Origin: Phanerochaete sordida
Taxonomy: Eukaryota; Basidiomycota; Agaricomycetes; Polyporales; Phanerochaetaceae
NCBI GenBank assembly: GCA_019973155.2
Contig: BPQB01000102.1
Span: 39,718-103,717 of the forward strand
DNA length: 64,000 nt
Reading direction: 5' to 3'
Position 1 is the first letter of the stretch. Each line of letters opens with the position of its first letter. A model generated the notes under the pieces. That model was not told where the DNA came from and ran no database searches. It saw only the letters and a list, made by a program, of their open reading frames with translations. A program made the translations under genes and the position numbers. This document shows, piece by piece, positions 12,063 through 23,179 of this stretch.

Positions 12063-12932
12063 ACCTTGGTCTTCTGGACGACCAGCGCTGCATCTGGTAC
12101 CTGGATGTGTGAGCCGTGCAGCGATTCAAGTCCTTCCGCAGCAAAGTACAAGAACGCTGACCCTGGATTGTCATCCTTTTTATTCTTACAGGCTGCACCA
12201 GCCTTGCACAACCATGTGACATCGGGATTCAACGGCCCCTGAAGCATGTGATGCAGCGCTGCGCTCATGCCCAAGTTGTTGACAAAACCCTCGCATTTCT
12301 GCCCGCTGGGATCACTCCAGAGAAGAAAGCACTGGATAAGCGCATCGGAATGCTGCAGGATCAATGACTTGCATGAATGGTGAGCGGGTACAGGGCTGTA
12401 AACAAGGTCGATCTTGTCAAAAAGGTACGTGCTATCAAAGAGCGGTGTCGCGTGGACAGGGGTTGGCGGTCAAGGAGCAAACACGCAAGGTGTTTGCGGT
12501 CGATTCGGTGAGCCTATGTACCCTACAACATGACTCGAGAAGTAATAACCGATCTCCAGGCACACAACGATGGGACTAAGATACAACAAACACATGTTAA
12601 TAAAGAGTGCACGAGTGCCGCGAGCACGAGCTCGAATAGAAAATGTTCATTAATTCTGACACGTGCTGCCTATCTATATTTGTGCTTGTGATTGCTCACA
12701 ATGCTATGATAGTCCTGTGAGCTCTGCAATATGTGATCCCTCAGCCTCTCGTTTGAGAGCCTCTCCAGTTGCAAAGCGATGCGGGAGCTCAACGAACTTG
12801 CCTGTAAGGATCCGGCCTTGTATGCGAATCTAACTGGTGGGCAGGACTGCACCGTGGATCACGACTCCGGGGCTTCGTTCTCTGAGGATCAGCAGGACAA
12901 CTCCGACGAGCTGTACAAAAATAGCAGCATCC

Positions 12933-13417
12933 TGTGACGGGTAGCTCCACGCGAGTCGAGACGAGAGGGGGCGAACGTCGAGTGCGAGCGAGCAAGAAGT
13001 AGCGGATAGATTATAGAGAAAAGATAGGACGTGGAGGGGAGCAACACGGGAGTTGGTTCGACGAGGGATACAGGATGGCCCAGGCCAGTAGTGAGGAACG
13101 CGAACGACAAGTCAGGAACCGCTATGTCCAAAGAAGGAAGGACCCTGTAGCAGGGTGGAGGCAAAACTACAGAGACGAAGCCGAGACCGTAAAGATAAGT
13201 CCGAAAGGCCCGAAGGCGTGCTAGAGTGCCCATGAATACGCTAGAGATACCTTTGTGTGCTACAGAGACCGTGAGCGTGCTAAAATGACCGTTGTGCGTA
13301 CTAAAATGGCCATGGGCGCAAACCCGCGAGGATGACGCTCGCGCGCCGCCTTGAGCAGGCACGCGCGAGCGGGTTCGGCTCTAGCCTCGTGCTAGAGGTA
13401 ACGGTGTAACCGTTACA
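12933..13417 (-). mobile_element. Solo LTR, same family as the gypsy element at 46.9 kb
   Basis: The reverse complement starts TGTAACGGTTAC and ends GCTACCCGTCACA, matching the 5' LTR at 46889-47354 along its length. It is flanked by a perfect 5-bp duplication CATCC (12928-12932 and 13418-13422). It sits in the C-terminal part of the DDE transposase, whose frame continues on the right side. The U3 part has repeated TAGCACGC-type units. Confidence 0.9.
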
Positions 13418-13564
13418 CATCCCCCTCGGTACTATTATCAAGAAGGCATCTGCGCACATACTTCATACCAGAGATTAGACCTCTGACCTCGAATTGGACG
13501 AGGAGATCGATGAGTTTGATCATGAGCACGACCCAGCTATAGAGCAGTCATGCACAATTCCCAC

Positions 13565-13769
13565 TACAGTAGAAGAGCTCATAATGCATAAAACAAGATA
13601 AATCATAGGATATTCATTCCTTAACGTAGCCCCTCAAGATTTTTATCCCATGGGCGCATATGTGCTGTTACGAGCTCCCCAAGATACCAAAAGAACACGG
13701 GCAAGGCATCAGACAGAAGAGAGATCCCGCATGCTAAGCGCTCTATGCATTATGAGCTCTTCTACTGTA
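13565..13769. repeat. 26-bp perfect inverted repeat with a 153-bp loop
   Basis: Arms 13565-13590 and 13744-13769 are exact reverse complements, centred on AGAGCTCATAATGCAT. It lies at the end of the decayed transposon gene. It may be a small fold-back element or an inverted local duplication. No target duplication is seen. Confidence 0.7.
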
Positions 13770-13996
13770 CATCTCTGAAGACTCAGCGCACCACACAAGG
13801 CCGTGAAGTTGTCTTTCCAAAGAGATACGGAGATGCTGAATGGTGCAAGTGGGACGACAACTCCGACAGTGATGGGGACGTCCAGGCAACGCCGCCGAGG
13901 CCAAAAAAACGCATGAAAGCCAAGGACGTGAAGAAGTCGACGACAGGCCAGAGCAAGCAACCCTTGAAGAGAGCGGCACAGGGTGCGAAGAAATGA
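13745..13996 (+). CDS. Short acidic/basic ORF, possible transposon C-terminal fragment
   Basis: Eighty-three codons starting MHYELFYCTS, with an FPKRYGDAEWCKWDD block, an acidic run and Lys-rich nuclear-localisation-like stretches (RPKKRMKAK, and a Lys-rich end). It may be the last part of the DDE transposon gene, placed after the inverted repeat. Function unknown. Confidence 0.35.
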   Translation: MHYELFYCTSLKTQRTTQGREVVFPKRYGDAEWCKWDDNSDSDGDVQATPPRPKKRMKAKDVKKSTTGQSKQPLKRAAQGAKK

Positions 13997-14398
13997 AAGC
14001 TGTAGCTGTATTCTGACTTGACCATCCGCTGTATGTACATAGCACGATGTGTATTGTATGTATGTGCTGCAGGCTACGCAAAATTATATGATTTCTATGG
14101 TTGCAAAAATTGATGTCAGACCGGCCAGCCGATCAATCTGACCACTGACTGTGATATCCTAATACGGCCGGCTGAAGGTCCCTGACACCTGACCAGCCGG
14201 AACGGTTGTGCGACTACAGTACTGGCAAAATTCTCAGGAATTGTTACCTTTCAGCGCTCCAGAAATGTCTCAGGAAATGACCCAGATATTTTACCATTCA
14301 GGTCCCTAGTCAGGAAGATTTCCTGCACTAGGAAATTCTGGCTTGTCTGCAGTGTGTGCTACACTTCCCTATTATACAAACTCCCCGAAGAATAATGT
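13997..14398. other. Intergenic, 3' side of the E2 gene
   Basis: No gene is seen. It contains loose repeats of CAGGAA/TTCCTG and GGCCGGC motifs. Confidence 0.4.
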
Positions 14399-15268
14399 TC
14401 ACAGACCCAGTTGCCGCCTGATTGACTCCCGGACTATCCGCTCATATTCCTGCAAGACGCTAAGATTAAAATGTAAACTAGGAAGCATATAGACGCACTG
14501 CTTTGTTGTCCCGATATAGCTTGCAACAATCGATATTCGCGCCGCTTTCGAGATTGGGTTCTATCGAGCATGCTATGACCCCGGTCAGAGCCTTTGGAAG
14601 AGACAAAGTACTCACCAGCAAGCATTGATATGACGCTGAGGATGACTTTCTCGACGCTCTGTACAGGACTCCATCGTTCACTCGCTTGTTCATACATCGT
14701 GGGATCATCGCCTGGAGTGTGTAGAATAGAGATGCACACTGTGCCGTCGGGGTAGACTACGCGCACGCCGCAGATGGTCGTGGCGTCAGCAAGGGAGCTC
14801 AGTGCCCGCCGGATCACGGCTTACTGTTCGGATGGAAAAGGGGAGGCTCGAACTTCATCTTGAATGGCGACAGCGGGTAGTCTGACGGCTGTGGGGTATA
14901 GCGAAGGGTTGTATGTGGTGACAGGTTTGCGACAGGTAGTGGAGACGTACGAATGTGAGCTTCGCCGCGAACACTCCTCCCTCAAACGGCGTGTCCTTCG
15001 GGCCCATGATCAAGGCCTCCCACGTGAAGAAGTCATCCTCCGACACTGGTCCTATGCACCGCCTGTCTCAGCCAACAGGGACGTCGACGCTCGGTTCGCA
15101 GGCGAGGCGCACCTGCCTCAAACATGTTATCCGGGGAGCCTGCGCAAGACGTCATCGTGAGCAGGCGGCGTGTACGCGGGCAGCAAAGACGCGACCTTGC
15201 GAGCAGAGTTGCTTGTACTCTGTCATGAGCCGCCGGAGAGCAGTGCTGCTGCCGCCGCGAGATGCCAT
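14399..15268 (-). CDS. UBC7: Ubiquitin-conjugating enzyme E2, Ubc7/UBE2G type
   Basis: Seven exons with six short introns splice to about 172 residues, the usual size for UBE2G2/Ubc7 (165). The UBC fold is complete: EYKQL near residue 17, [15 protein letters not shown] near 37-51, HPN at 86-88, and catalytic Cys near 96 in [10 protein letters not shown]. After it comes the extra acidic loop [20 protein letters not shown] that marks the Ubc7/Cdc34 class. The protein ends RQLGL. Ubc7 charges ubiquitin for ER-associated degradation, usually with Cue1- and Hrd1-type partners at the ER membrane. The start at 15268 (MASRGGSS) gives the expected N-terminal length. Donor and acceptor sites all follow GT...AG, and phases restore the conserved sequence. 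Confidence 0.93.
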
Positions 15269-15844
15269 GGTCGTGTTGAGCTGAACGTGACGGGTGTGAG
15301 TGGATGTGGTTATGGTTAGAGAACGTCTTAGCGCTGCGGCCACGGAAACAAGAGTCCGGGCCGGATGCCGAGTCCAACACAGCGAGACTCAAGAGACGGC
15401 GAGCAGCGTATTGCGCTCCTGCACGCTCGTACGAGATATCGCTGTCAAGAGTCAACAATACAGAGGGCCATATTTCCCGAGCACATGCTGGCGTGGATGC
15501 AGGCCCACGGAATGCGAGTTCTTCCCGGGGATGCCTATCAACGCTGGACACAACCATTCAGGACCGAGATGGAGGTGATGCAGCGATGGGCAGATGCGCG
15601 CACGTCGTACTCAGGGTCAGGATGAGTGTACTGCCCACGGAGACTAGACCATTTGAGGCAAGCTTTGTCTATATTGTACAGCACGGCGGAAATGAAGTGG
15701 ACGCGGACGCCGAACTAACATCTCTTCGGGACGATGAAGCATGCCGCTGTCGGATGGATGGGTGTGTAGTAATACAAATGCGGGGGCTGATACTATACGT
15801 GGAATTAAATTAGTGGACGGGACATCCAAGATTTTTGGGTGAGT
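15269..15844. other. Intergenic between the E2 and RPC2 genes
   Basis: Holds the promoter and 5' UTR of the E2 gene and the 3' end region of RPC2. Overlapping open frames exist but show no recognisable protein. Confidence 0.45.
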
Positions 15845-18800
15845 TCATGCGTCGTCCAGCACGAGTCGAGGGACAACATTCATGGCCATGAGCTGCACGA
15901 ACGTCAGCGAGCTGTACTTCAATAAGTGAGCGGAACGTGCACACCTCCTGGAATAGAAGCTTCGCAGCATAGGGGATCGTGAGCTGCGCCATCTTCTTCG
16001 AGCTCTTGCAGTACGTGCACCATCCGTTGTAGCCCATGAGCCCACACTCTTCGCACGCGTTTACCTCGAACTTGTCTGATGAAATCATCAAACGCTCGAG
16101 AAGCAACTGCGTCGCGCCGTAACCGATGAGACAGTCGCGTTCCATCTCTCCGAGACGCAGACCTCCTTCGCGAGACCGTCCCTCGGTGGGCTGCCGCGTC
16201 AGCGTGGCACGAGGACCTCTGCAGATGGCACCGTCAGCACCCGCAACACTTCAGATGGCAATCAGTCGTACCTTGCACGAGCGTGCATCTTGTCAACAAC
16301 CATGTGTTCTGCAAGATTGTCAGGGAAAGAAGCTGAAACCGCTCATGAAGGTACTCACTTAGTCGCTGAGAGGGAGTTGCATCAGCACTACGCTCATCAT
16401 AAATGACGAGACCAAAGGCTCACCTGGTAATAGATAGGACCGAAATACACATAAGCTTCCATGGGTTCGCCGGTGATACCGCTGGTGAGCATATCCTTCC
16501 CTGCATAGCTGAAGCCGTTCTCGATCAGGATCCGGGACATGTCCTCGACCTGGTGACGCTCGTCAGGTTAGGCTAGATGAGGAGCTGCGGGCAGTCGTAC
16601 CTTGGAGCCTCCGAATGCTGTACCATATTGAAGTTTCCCCGCAAGAACGCCGGCCTGCAGAGATAGTGGGTACGGCGCCGCGAGCGCAAGAGGCAACAAC
16701 CCACCTTGCCCGCAAGCAACTCGATCATCTTTCCGACGGTCATTCGGGATGGGAAACCATGCGGGTTCATGATGGTATCTGGCACAGAAGTCAGCGGGTG
16801 AGCTCCGGTGCAGATGGCCTAGACGCACCCGGCACGACACCCTGGTCGTTAAACGGCATGTCTTCCTGATTCACAATCAGCCCGCAAACGCCCTTCTGCC
16901 CGTGCCGCGACGAGAACTTGTCTCCCAGCTCTGGACGCCGCGTCTGACGAATTAGCACCTTGATGAGCGTCTGGTCGTTCTCCGTGTCGGAGACCATGAC
17001 TTTGTCGATGTAGCCGGCGACAGGCGATTTGTAGGTCATCGGCGCGTTCTTGTAAGGAACAGTCGCCGCCTGGCCTGTGAACGTGTTGTCGTTCGCGTTC
17101 GTCGGTGTCTGCTTGTTGATGTACACATCGCCAGGGTCGACGCGCTCGCCAACACCCGCCAGGCCATCGGCTTGGATGATATCGTACTTCTTCTGCACTT
17201 GTCCATTTTCGTCGACGGGCGCGTCTGCCAGACGGTCATATCTGCAGAGACGTACAGTTTAGGCGTCGGTTTCTCCTAAGAAAGACGCCACTCACGTTCC
17301 GTTGGGGTACTTGCGGATCAAGGTTGCGTTTTTCCGCAGCACTTGCACGCGTCCGTATCCTCGATCGAGACTAGCCTGAGGCAAACAGTCAATGTCAAGG
17401 GCAGGCGCCACGAACGAGCGGAAACGCACCTTGTTCTGGATGAGCGCGTCTTCGATATCGTATCCGGAGTAACTCATCACGGCCACCGTGGCATTCTGGC
17501 CGGCGGGGAGGCGATCGTACCCGATAAGTTCAATCGTCTTCGTTTTCACCATCGGCTGCTGCGGGTACACTGACAGGTAGAGGAGGGTATCGATCCGGTT
17601 CTGCTGGTTGTACCCTATCGCGCCGATCGCCTGTTTACCCATGGCGCATTGATAGGTGTTGCGCGGTGACTGATTGTGGTGCGGGTACGGAATCAGGCCC
17701 GCCACGGCGCCGAGGATAGTGAACGGCTCGATCTCGAGGTGCGTGGTCGTGGGAACGATGTCGTTCTCATACAGGGCGATGTACGAGTCGTTCTCCTCGT
17801 TGACGTCGAGGTACTCCACAAGGCCCTGCTTGAGGAAGTCGTCAAACGACATTTTGCCGTCCTTCAGCAGCTACGGTGGCGCCAGGGTCAGCATTACCGA
17901 TAAAACATTCGGCGAGTGCATACCTGGATGTGTTCCGACGCGACGCGTGGCCGGCCTCTGTCTACGATAATCATCGGCCGACAGATGCGACCACCATCGC
18001 TCGCAATGAGCACCGTGCGGTGGTGGTGATTGATGTACACGCTGACGAATTCGCTCAGGCGACCGGCGCGGCGAAGCTTTCGGAAATTGTGTACAAAGCG
18101 GCCAGGGTACCGAGTGAGGCCGATGATGGAGCCGTTGACATTGACGACATACGTGTGCGGACCATAGATTTCCGCGCCAGTCGCAGTGCTGATGTCTGGT
18201 GAAGATGTCAAGGACCGGAGGACAAACATCTGCACCCGACGTACCTTCAACGCCCAGCATATACGCGAGTCTGACAATTGGCTCCTCGTCGACGTCCGTG
18301 GTGATGTGTGTCATCAAGGCGAGGTTCTTGACAAGACCGCACGCTTCACCTTCGGGCGTGTCACTGGGGCAGAGCATTCCCCATTGACTGGGTTGCAGCG
18401 CTCGCGGTCCACTCACCTTCCTCGTCTTCTCGAACTGGGAGCTGATACGCGTCATCATACCCAGTGCGCTGATGAACGAGAGTCGGCTGAGGACGTGAGT
18501 GACACCGGCACGTTCCATCTTGAAACGCTTCAACGACCAGTTGCCCGTACTGATCGCGCGCACAAAGCCGGCAGTGATATGGTCGCCCATGAACTGCATC
18601 GTGTTGAACGCGTCAAACTCTGATGTTCGCGATGGCTTCTTCAAGACCTTGTCAATGGCGGACTTGAGGTTGGTGTTGAAGGTTTTGAACAAATCTTCAA
18701 ACAACAGCGCCAACAGTTGTCCGGCACTGGGAGCAGTTGAGCCAAGGACACATACAAGTTCGAACAGAAGTACATACAGTTCGAGTCGCTTGTTTCCGAC

Positions 18801-19941
18801 GTAATCTCGGTCATCTACCATCTTCTCGTCGTCCATGGCCATGAGAACCCTCCGCGTCATCGTCGCGACGAAGATGGCTTTCCCCCGGAAGTCCATGTTG
18901 ATCACGGGTACGTGCGCGAGGACGATAGTCGCCAGAGCCTCCAGGGCCTCCTCCCATGCCGGTCTCCGCGGTCCGATAACCTTCCTGTTCACCTTGACGC
19001 GACTGCCGATGTACTCGAGTGCCTGCTGCCGGGTGAACACGCCGAGCTTCGCAGCCTCCTCGAGGTTGGGGCTGAATGCAGACTTGTAGGCCTCGTTGTT
19101 ACCCGCAGTTAGGAGGAGGATCTCCTTGTCGGACTGGAAGCCAAGAGCCTTCAGCGCGATCACGATAGGCACGTCTTCGTGTATCGAGTTGTGGCGGAGG
19201 TAGATCTTGCCCTTCTTCGTCGCGACGTACGTCTTGGACTTGAGGCCTCCGTGCGTCGAGGACGTGCACGAGGCTTGCACAACTCCCTTTACGGGGTCGA
19301 CCTCGACGATGATACGGTTCTTGCTCAGCTGCTCCTGGACGAGGATGACCTTCTCCGTCCCCTTCACGACGAAGTACCCTCCGGGATCCAGTGGGCATTC
19401 GCTCATGCGCGCGAGCTGCGCCTCCGTGCGACCGCTGAGCACGCACTTGTTGCTCCGGAGCATGATGGGCAGGCGGCCGATGCCCACGTTCGCGCGGCGA
19501 ACAACGTTCTTGCCGCGGGTGTACTGGATGGTGACGAGGACAGGGGCAGAGTACGTGGTGTCTCGCAAACGGCATTCGTGCGGGGTCACGCTTTTGTCGA
19601 CGGCGTCGGGGTCGGTACGGTCGGGGAAGCCTACGTGGATGTCGGTGTACTTCAGCCAGAAGCGCGGATCGACATCGGAGGTCACCTTGTTGTTTGCACG
19701 GAGGATGTTCTTGATGTCCACGTCGACGAAGTAGTTGAATGAGTCGATGTGCTGCTTCACCAGGCCCTTGACTTTGAGGAAGGCGGGAAGCAGCAGCCAT
19801 TTATCCTGCAAAGCGTTAGCACCGAAAGTTTGAGCGCGACGGAAATGTGCTCACCTCGACCGCCTTGATTGGGTCTGTCAATCCCAATCCTCGCCATTTT
19901 GGGACCTGCAGCTCCCAGTCCGCCTCGTCCTCGGGGTCCAT
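15845..19941 (-). CDS. RPC2: DNA-directed RNA polymerase III second-largest subunit
   Basis: A many-exon gene (about ten introns) for the beta-like subunit that forms part of the Pol III active centre in the nucleus. The Pol III-specific N-terminal block [20 protein letters not shown] (near 19750) separates it from RPB2 and RPA135. Further blocks are [116 protein letters not shown] and [15 protein letters not shown]. The C-terminal zinc site is [16 protein letters not shown] near 16050. It ends PRLVLDDA. I chose the start at 19941 ([12 protein letters not shown]), which leads through a GTGAGC...GCAG intron into [10 protein letters not shown]; a longer N-terminus cannot be excluded. The gene looks intact. 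Confidence 0.95.
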
Positions 19942-20361
19942 AAGTGAAGGGTGGGTAGGGATGGTCTGAAGCGAGCCGCTCTCCGCGGTAAATCTGACTG
20001 CACGTACAAGCGCCCACAGTTAATGGGCGCTCTTTTGACCACCTGGGAATAGCGCTGGCTGGCGAAGCCGCAGAACAGACATGTCTTCCTCATCGTCCTA
20101 CAGTTCACAAAAAAATGATACAGAAATGCGTATATTAACAGGAGTGTACACTGTCATTCAAGAAAGCAAGATTGCGAGTCTCAACAAAGATAACCATTAC
20201 ATACCGGTCACGTATGAGACTATGAGGAACAGTAGAGTACAAATAATACGCGATAAAAACCTATGCATCCGGTGCATGATCAAATGTTCCCAGGTCTAGC
20301 AAGAACAGATTTTTGGATGTGTTCGCCTCGGTCGCCTCGGCCACGTCTGGTCGGCGGAGGT
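19942..20361. other. Intergenic between the RPC2 promoter and the ALO1 3' end
   Basis: No gene is seen. Both neighbours are on the minus strand, so this holds the RPC2 promoter and ALO1 3' UTR. The part around 20080-20280 is AT-rich. Confidence 0.45.
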
Positions 20362-22063
20362 TCACTTTCGCCGCTTGAACACCCTCCCGTCGACTTCCTT
20401 GTTGAAGAGATGCCGCTCGACGTACTCGTTTCGCCACACGCCGTCCGGATCGACCTCCTGGAGCACACGGACAAAGTCGTCGAAGCGGGGATACAGCGAG
20501 CGAAGCTGCTCGGCACGGAGCGGGTGCGACTTGGCCCAGTGCGGGCGGCCGCCGTGGCGAGCGAGAATAGCCTCGAAGCGTGCGAAGAGCGCGCGGTAGG
20601 GAACGTTGAGGCCATATGGTCTGGGAAACGGCGGTGAGCATGCGCCGCGCGGGGCGGGCGTGGGAGGGTACGCACTTGTACTGTATGATGCCGATCCAGG
20701 TCGTGCGCTGGCCGAAGCTCGGGCTGAGCCAGATGTCGTCCGCGTCGGAGAAACGTATCTCCAACGGGAAGTGCGGGCGCAGGCCGGCGGGGTCGCGGTG
20801 CTCGTGCTCGAGCCAGGCGTGTATCTCGCGAAGGCAGGCCTGCGTATTTTCGTACGGAATCGCCCACTCGGTCGTGAACTGTGGGTACTAGGAAAGGAAG
20901 GGCGTCAGCCTTTCCGGGCCGTGGGAGCGCATGCGCGGACACGTGAGACGCACCTTGCAATCCAGGTTGAACACCTTCCAGCTCTCGTCGACCGTCACCG
21001 TCGTCGCCCGGTCCAGCCACGCGCTCAGCCGGCAGATCCACGGGTTCACGAACGGCAGGTAGATCCCCACGAAAAACAGGAACTGCACCAGGTGGAACCC
21101 GACGAGCGAGTGCCACAGGAAGCTGCCCACGGGATTCCGCGCCTGCGACGCGTCAGACCGGCCGTCACCCAGCCACACGGCGAGCACACGCACCTCATCT
21201 GTCCTGTTGGCTGTGCTGACGCGCACGACATCCGCCTGCGGGAACCACCACAGCCGGACGTGTTCAGCGCTGTTCGCGATCGCGTCCACGTCGCGGATGA
21301 CGTCGCCAAACGGCACGCTCTCCTGCTTCTCCTTCAGGCGGAACGCGGGCCCGACCTCGAGGGTGATGTCGAGCATGAGTCCTGTCGCGCCGAGCCCGCA
21401 CAGGGACGCCGTGAAGAGCTCGGGGCGTTCCGCGCGGGAACAGCGGACGATGCTGCCGTCGGCGAGAAGGAGGGTGAGTGCGAGGACGTGGGTGGAGATG
21501 ACCTTGAAGTGCATGCCGGTGCCGTGGGTGGCGGTGGTGACGACGCCGGCAAGGGTCTGGTCGGAGATGCTGCCGAGGTTGATCATGGCGAGGCCATGGC
21601 TGGCGAGGGCGGCGTGCAGCGCGCTGAGGGTCACGCCGGCCTGGGCGACGACGTAGCGTTTCTCGCTGTTGACCTGCGGCAGGGGGACGGCGGGTCAGTG
21701 CCTGAGATCCCAGGGGCTGCGATCGCGCTGGGCGGAGATTGCCTGGCGCGCGCGCACGGGACGCACCTCGATAATCCGGGCGAGGCGTTCCGTCCTCAGC
21801 ATGAAGCCCGAGGTGCATGCGAGGTCGCTCGGACTGTGCCCCACGCCGGCCGCGCGGAGTGCGCGGCCCTCGCGCCGCGCAAGCTCGAGCACCTGCGCGC
21901 ACTGCTCCGGAGTCGCGGGCTCGAAGACGGCGAGCGGGGCGCACTCGTAGCTGAGGCCCCAGTTGATGAATTTGGCTTTCGGCGAAGAGGCGGGTGTCGT
22001 GATGGGTTCGAGAAGACGGTAGAGCTCTGGCGTGGTCAGGGTCTTGAGTGCGGGATCGGCCAT
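20362..22063 (-). CDS. ALO1: D-arabinono-1,4-lactone oxidase
   Basis: A VAO-family FAD enzyme making D-erythroascorbate, the fungal ascorbate analogue, at the mitochondrial outer membrane. The N-terminal FAD domain has AAGVGHSPSD (His near residue 76, the usual covalent flavin site) and, after an intron, MINLGSISDQTLAGVVTTAT and GTGMHFKV. The C-terminal ALO domain includes VRLWWFPQADVVRVSTANRT, a Phe/Leu-rich hydrophobic stretch (VGFHLVQFLFFVGIYLPF) that may be a membrane segment, WIGIIQYK, and the family HWAK motif (GRPHWAKSHP). It ends RVFKRRK. About five exons. The start is MADPALKTLT at 22063. Very GC-rich, which produces long shadow frames on the other strand. Confidence 0.92.
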
Positions 22064-23179
22064 GGCTCTCGACGGGCAGGTGGAGGACGTGGTGAGGGCA
22101 GGTTACGCACCGCGCGCCCCTCTCGGTGCATCGTTTTATAGCGTTTTTGCGGGTGTCTGATGCAGCGCGAGAGCCCCGGTGCAGCAGCCGCGGCGCGATG
22201 CGAAAATTCGATCGATTGCTCAGCCAGCCACTGCCTGGCAAGCCCCTGCTCGGGAACACCCGACGAGACGGAAGCATCGCAGGGGAGACCGCAAGGCGAT
22301 CTCCGCCACAGCGCTCTAAACCACGCCAGTCGCAGTCGGCCGCCACACATGTTCTCCCCCGGCGCACACAGAGTCCGAGAATCAGCCCGGTGCGAAATTC
22401 CATCTATTCTCCTGAAAGCTCGCCCCGGCAGGATGCGAACGCCCGGCCTGCCTCTCCCTGCTGCGTGCCAGACCACGGCGCGGCCCATCGTCCCTCCTGT
22501 CCTCCGGCCGCGTGCCGTGCGTAATGGCCAGGCGGATGAATAAGTGTAACCATAGCATCATAGCGCATCATCCGGCCGGCCATGTGGTGCACCAGCACGC
22601 AACCCTCTTCCCGCCCGACGACGTCTATCGATAACCCAAACTGGCGCGGCCTCGTCCGGCGCGCTGAGACGCGCAATCGTGACGACTGCGGCCTGCGCCT
22701 CCGTCTGCGTCCCTTCCGACGGGGCAGTGCGACGCTAGACGGGCTCCTAGGAAGCCCTCCCTGCCGACCAGACCATGGCGTGGGCCGACATCGCGCCGGC
22801 CTTCGTCTCCGCTGGCACCATCCATTCAGCGGCGGCCGCTCGAGCTGTCAGCCTAGTGCACCGCCAAGTGCGGCCGTCATGGCTATTCCACAACCTTGCT
22901 AACTGCCCTCGCCGCGCTGGCCGGGTGCAGTGGCGTCCCGTTCCATGCAGCCAATGGCACCCTGCCGGAATACCCGGAATGCAAACAAGGCATATCATAT
23001 TGTCGTATACAGCCCGATGAGAGCTCAGATGAAGCGGACATGTCGGAAAGATCACTGTCGGAAAGACGATTGTCGAGAACACCGAGTACAAGGCAAACAG
23101 CGGCAACCAAAGCAGGCCTTTCCCACCCAAAACAAGAATGAAAGAGCACGGACGCGGTCCGCGGCCGCGTCAGGCACGC
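22064..23179. other. Intergenic, upstream of ALO1 and downstream of the Hsp70-like gene
   Basis: No gene is recognised. A 15-bp unit beginning GTCGGAAAGA is repeated about twice near 23042-23075. Several GC-rich frames are open by composition only. Confidence 0.45.

Larger units (their letters stand above)
8476..13590 (+). pseudogene. Decayed DNA-transposon gene: Ulp1-like protease, coiled coil, DDE transposase
   Basis: Exons on one strand join through introns of normal form (9535-9590; 10193-10253; one ending before 10725), giving one gene. Domains in order: an N-terminal part; a Ulp1/C48-like cysteine protease (HVHGNHWAMYKINF near 9200, HDVSSCRIYAIN near 9400; His and Cys kept, the Asp position apparently Asn); an acidic linker; a Lys/Glu-rich coiled coil (10010-10190); a DNA-binding-like region; and a DDE nuclease (NSDQTN near 11070, YLDV near 12100, CTSLAQPCDIGIQRPLKH near 12200). 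Breaks include stops at 8785, 8827, 8920, 9175 and 12110, a frameshift near 9960, and two solo LTR insertions. The DDE part resembles the pogo/DDE-1 type common in basidiomycete genomes. Confidence 0.75.

Noticed and set aside
15304..15813. 169-codon plus-strand frame between the E2 and RPC2 genes
   Set aside because: No motif, and it overlaps promoter and 3' UTR DNA of the neighbours.
20606..22141. 511-codon open frame on the plus strand
   Set aside because: It lies opposite the ALO1 exons and is a shadow of their GC-rich codon use. It has no motif of its own.
21264..22403. 379-codon minus-strand frame overlapping ALO1
   Set aside because: Out of frame with ALO1, Arg/Pro/His-rich, composition only.
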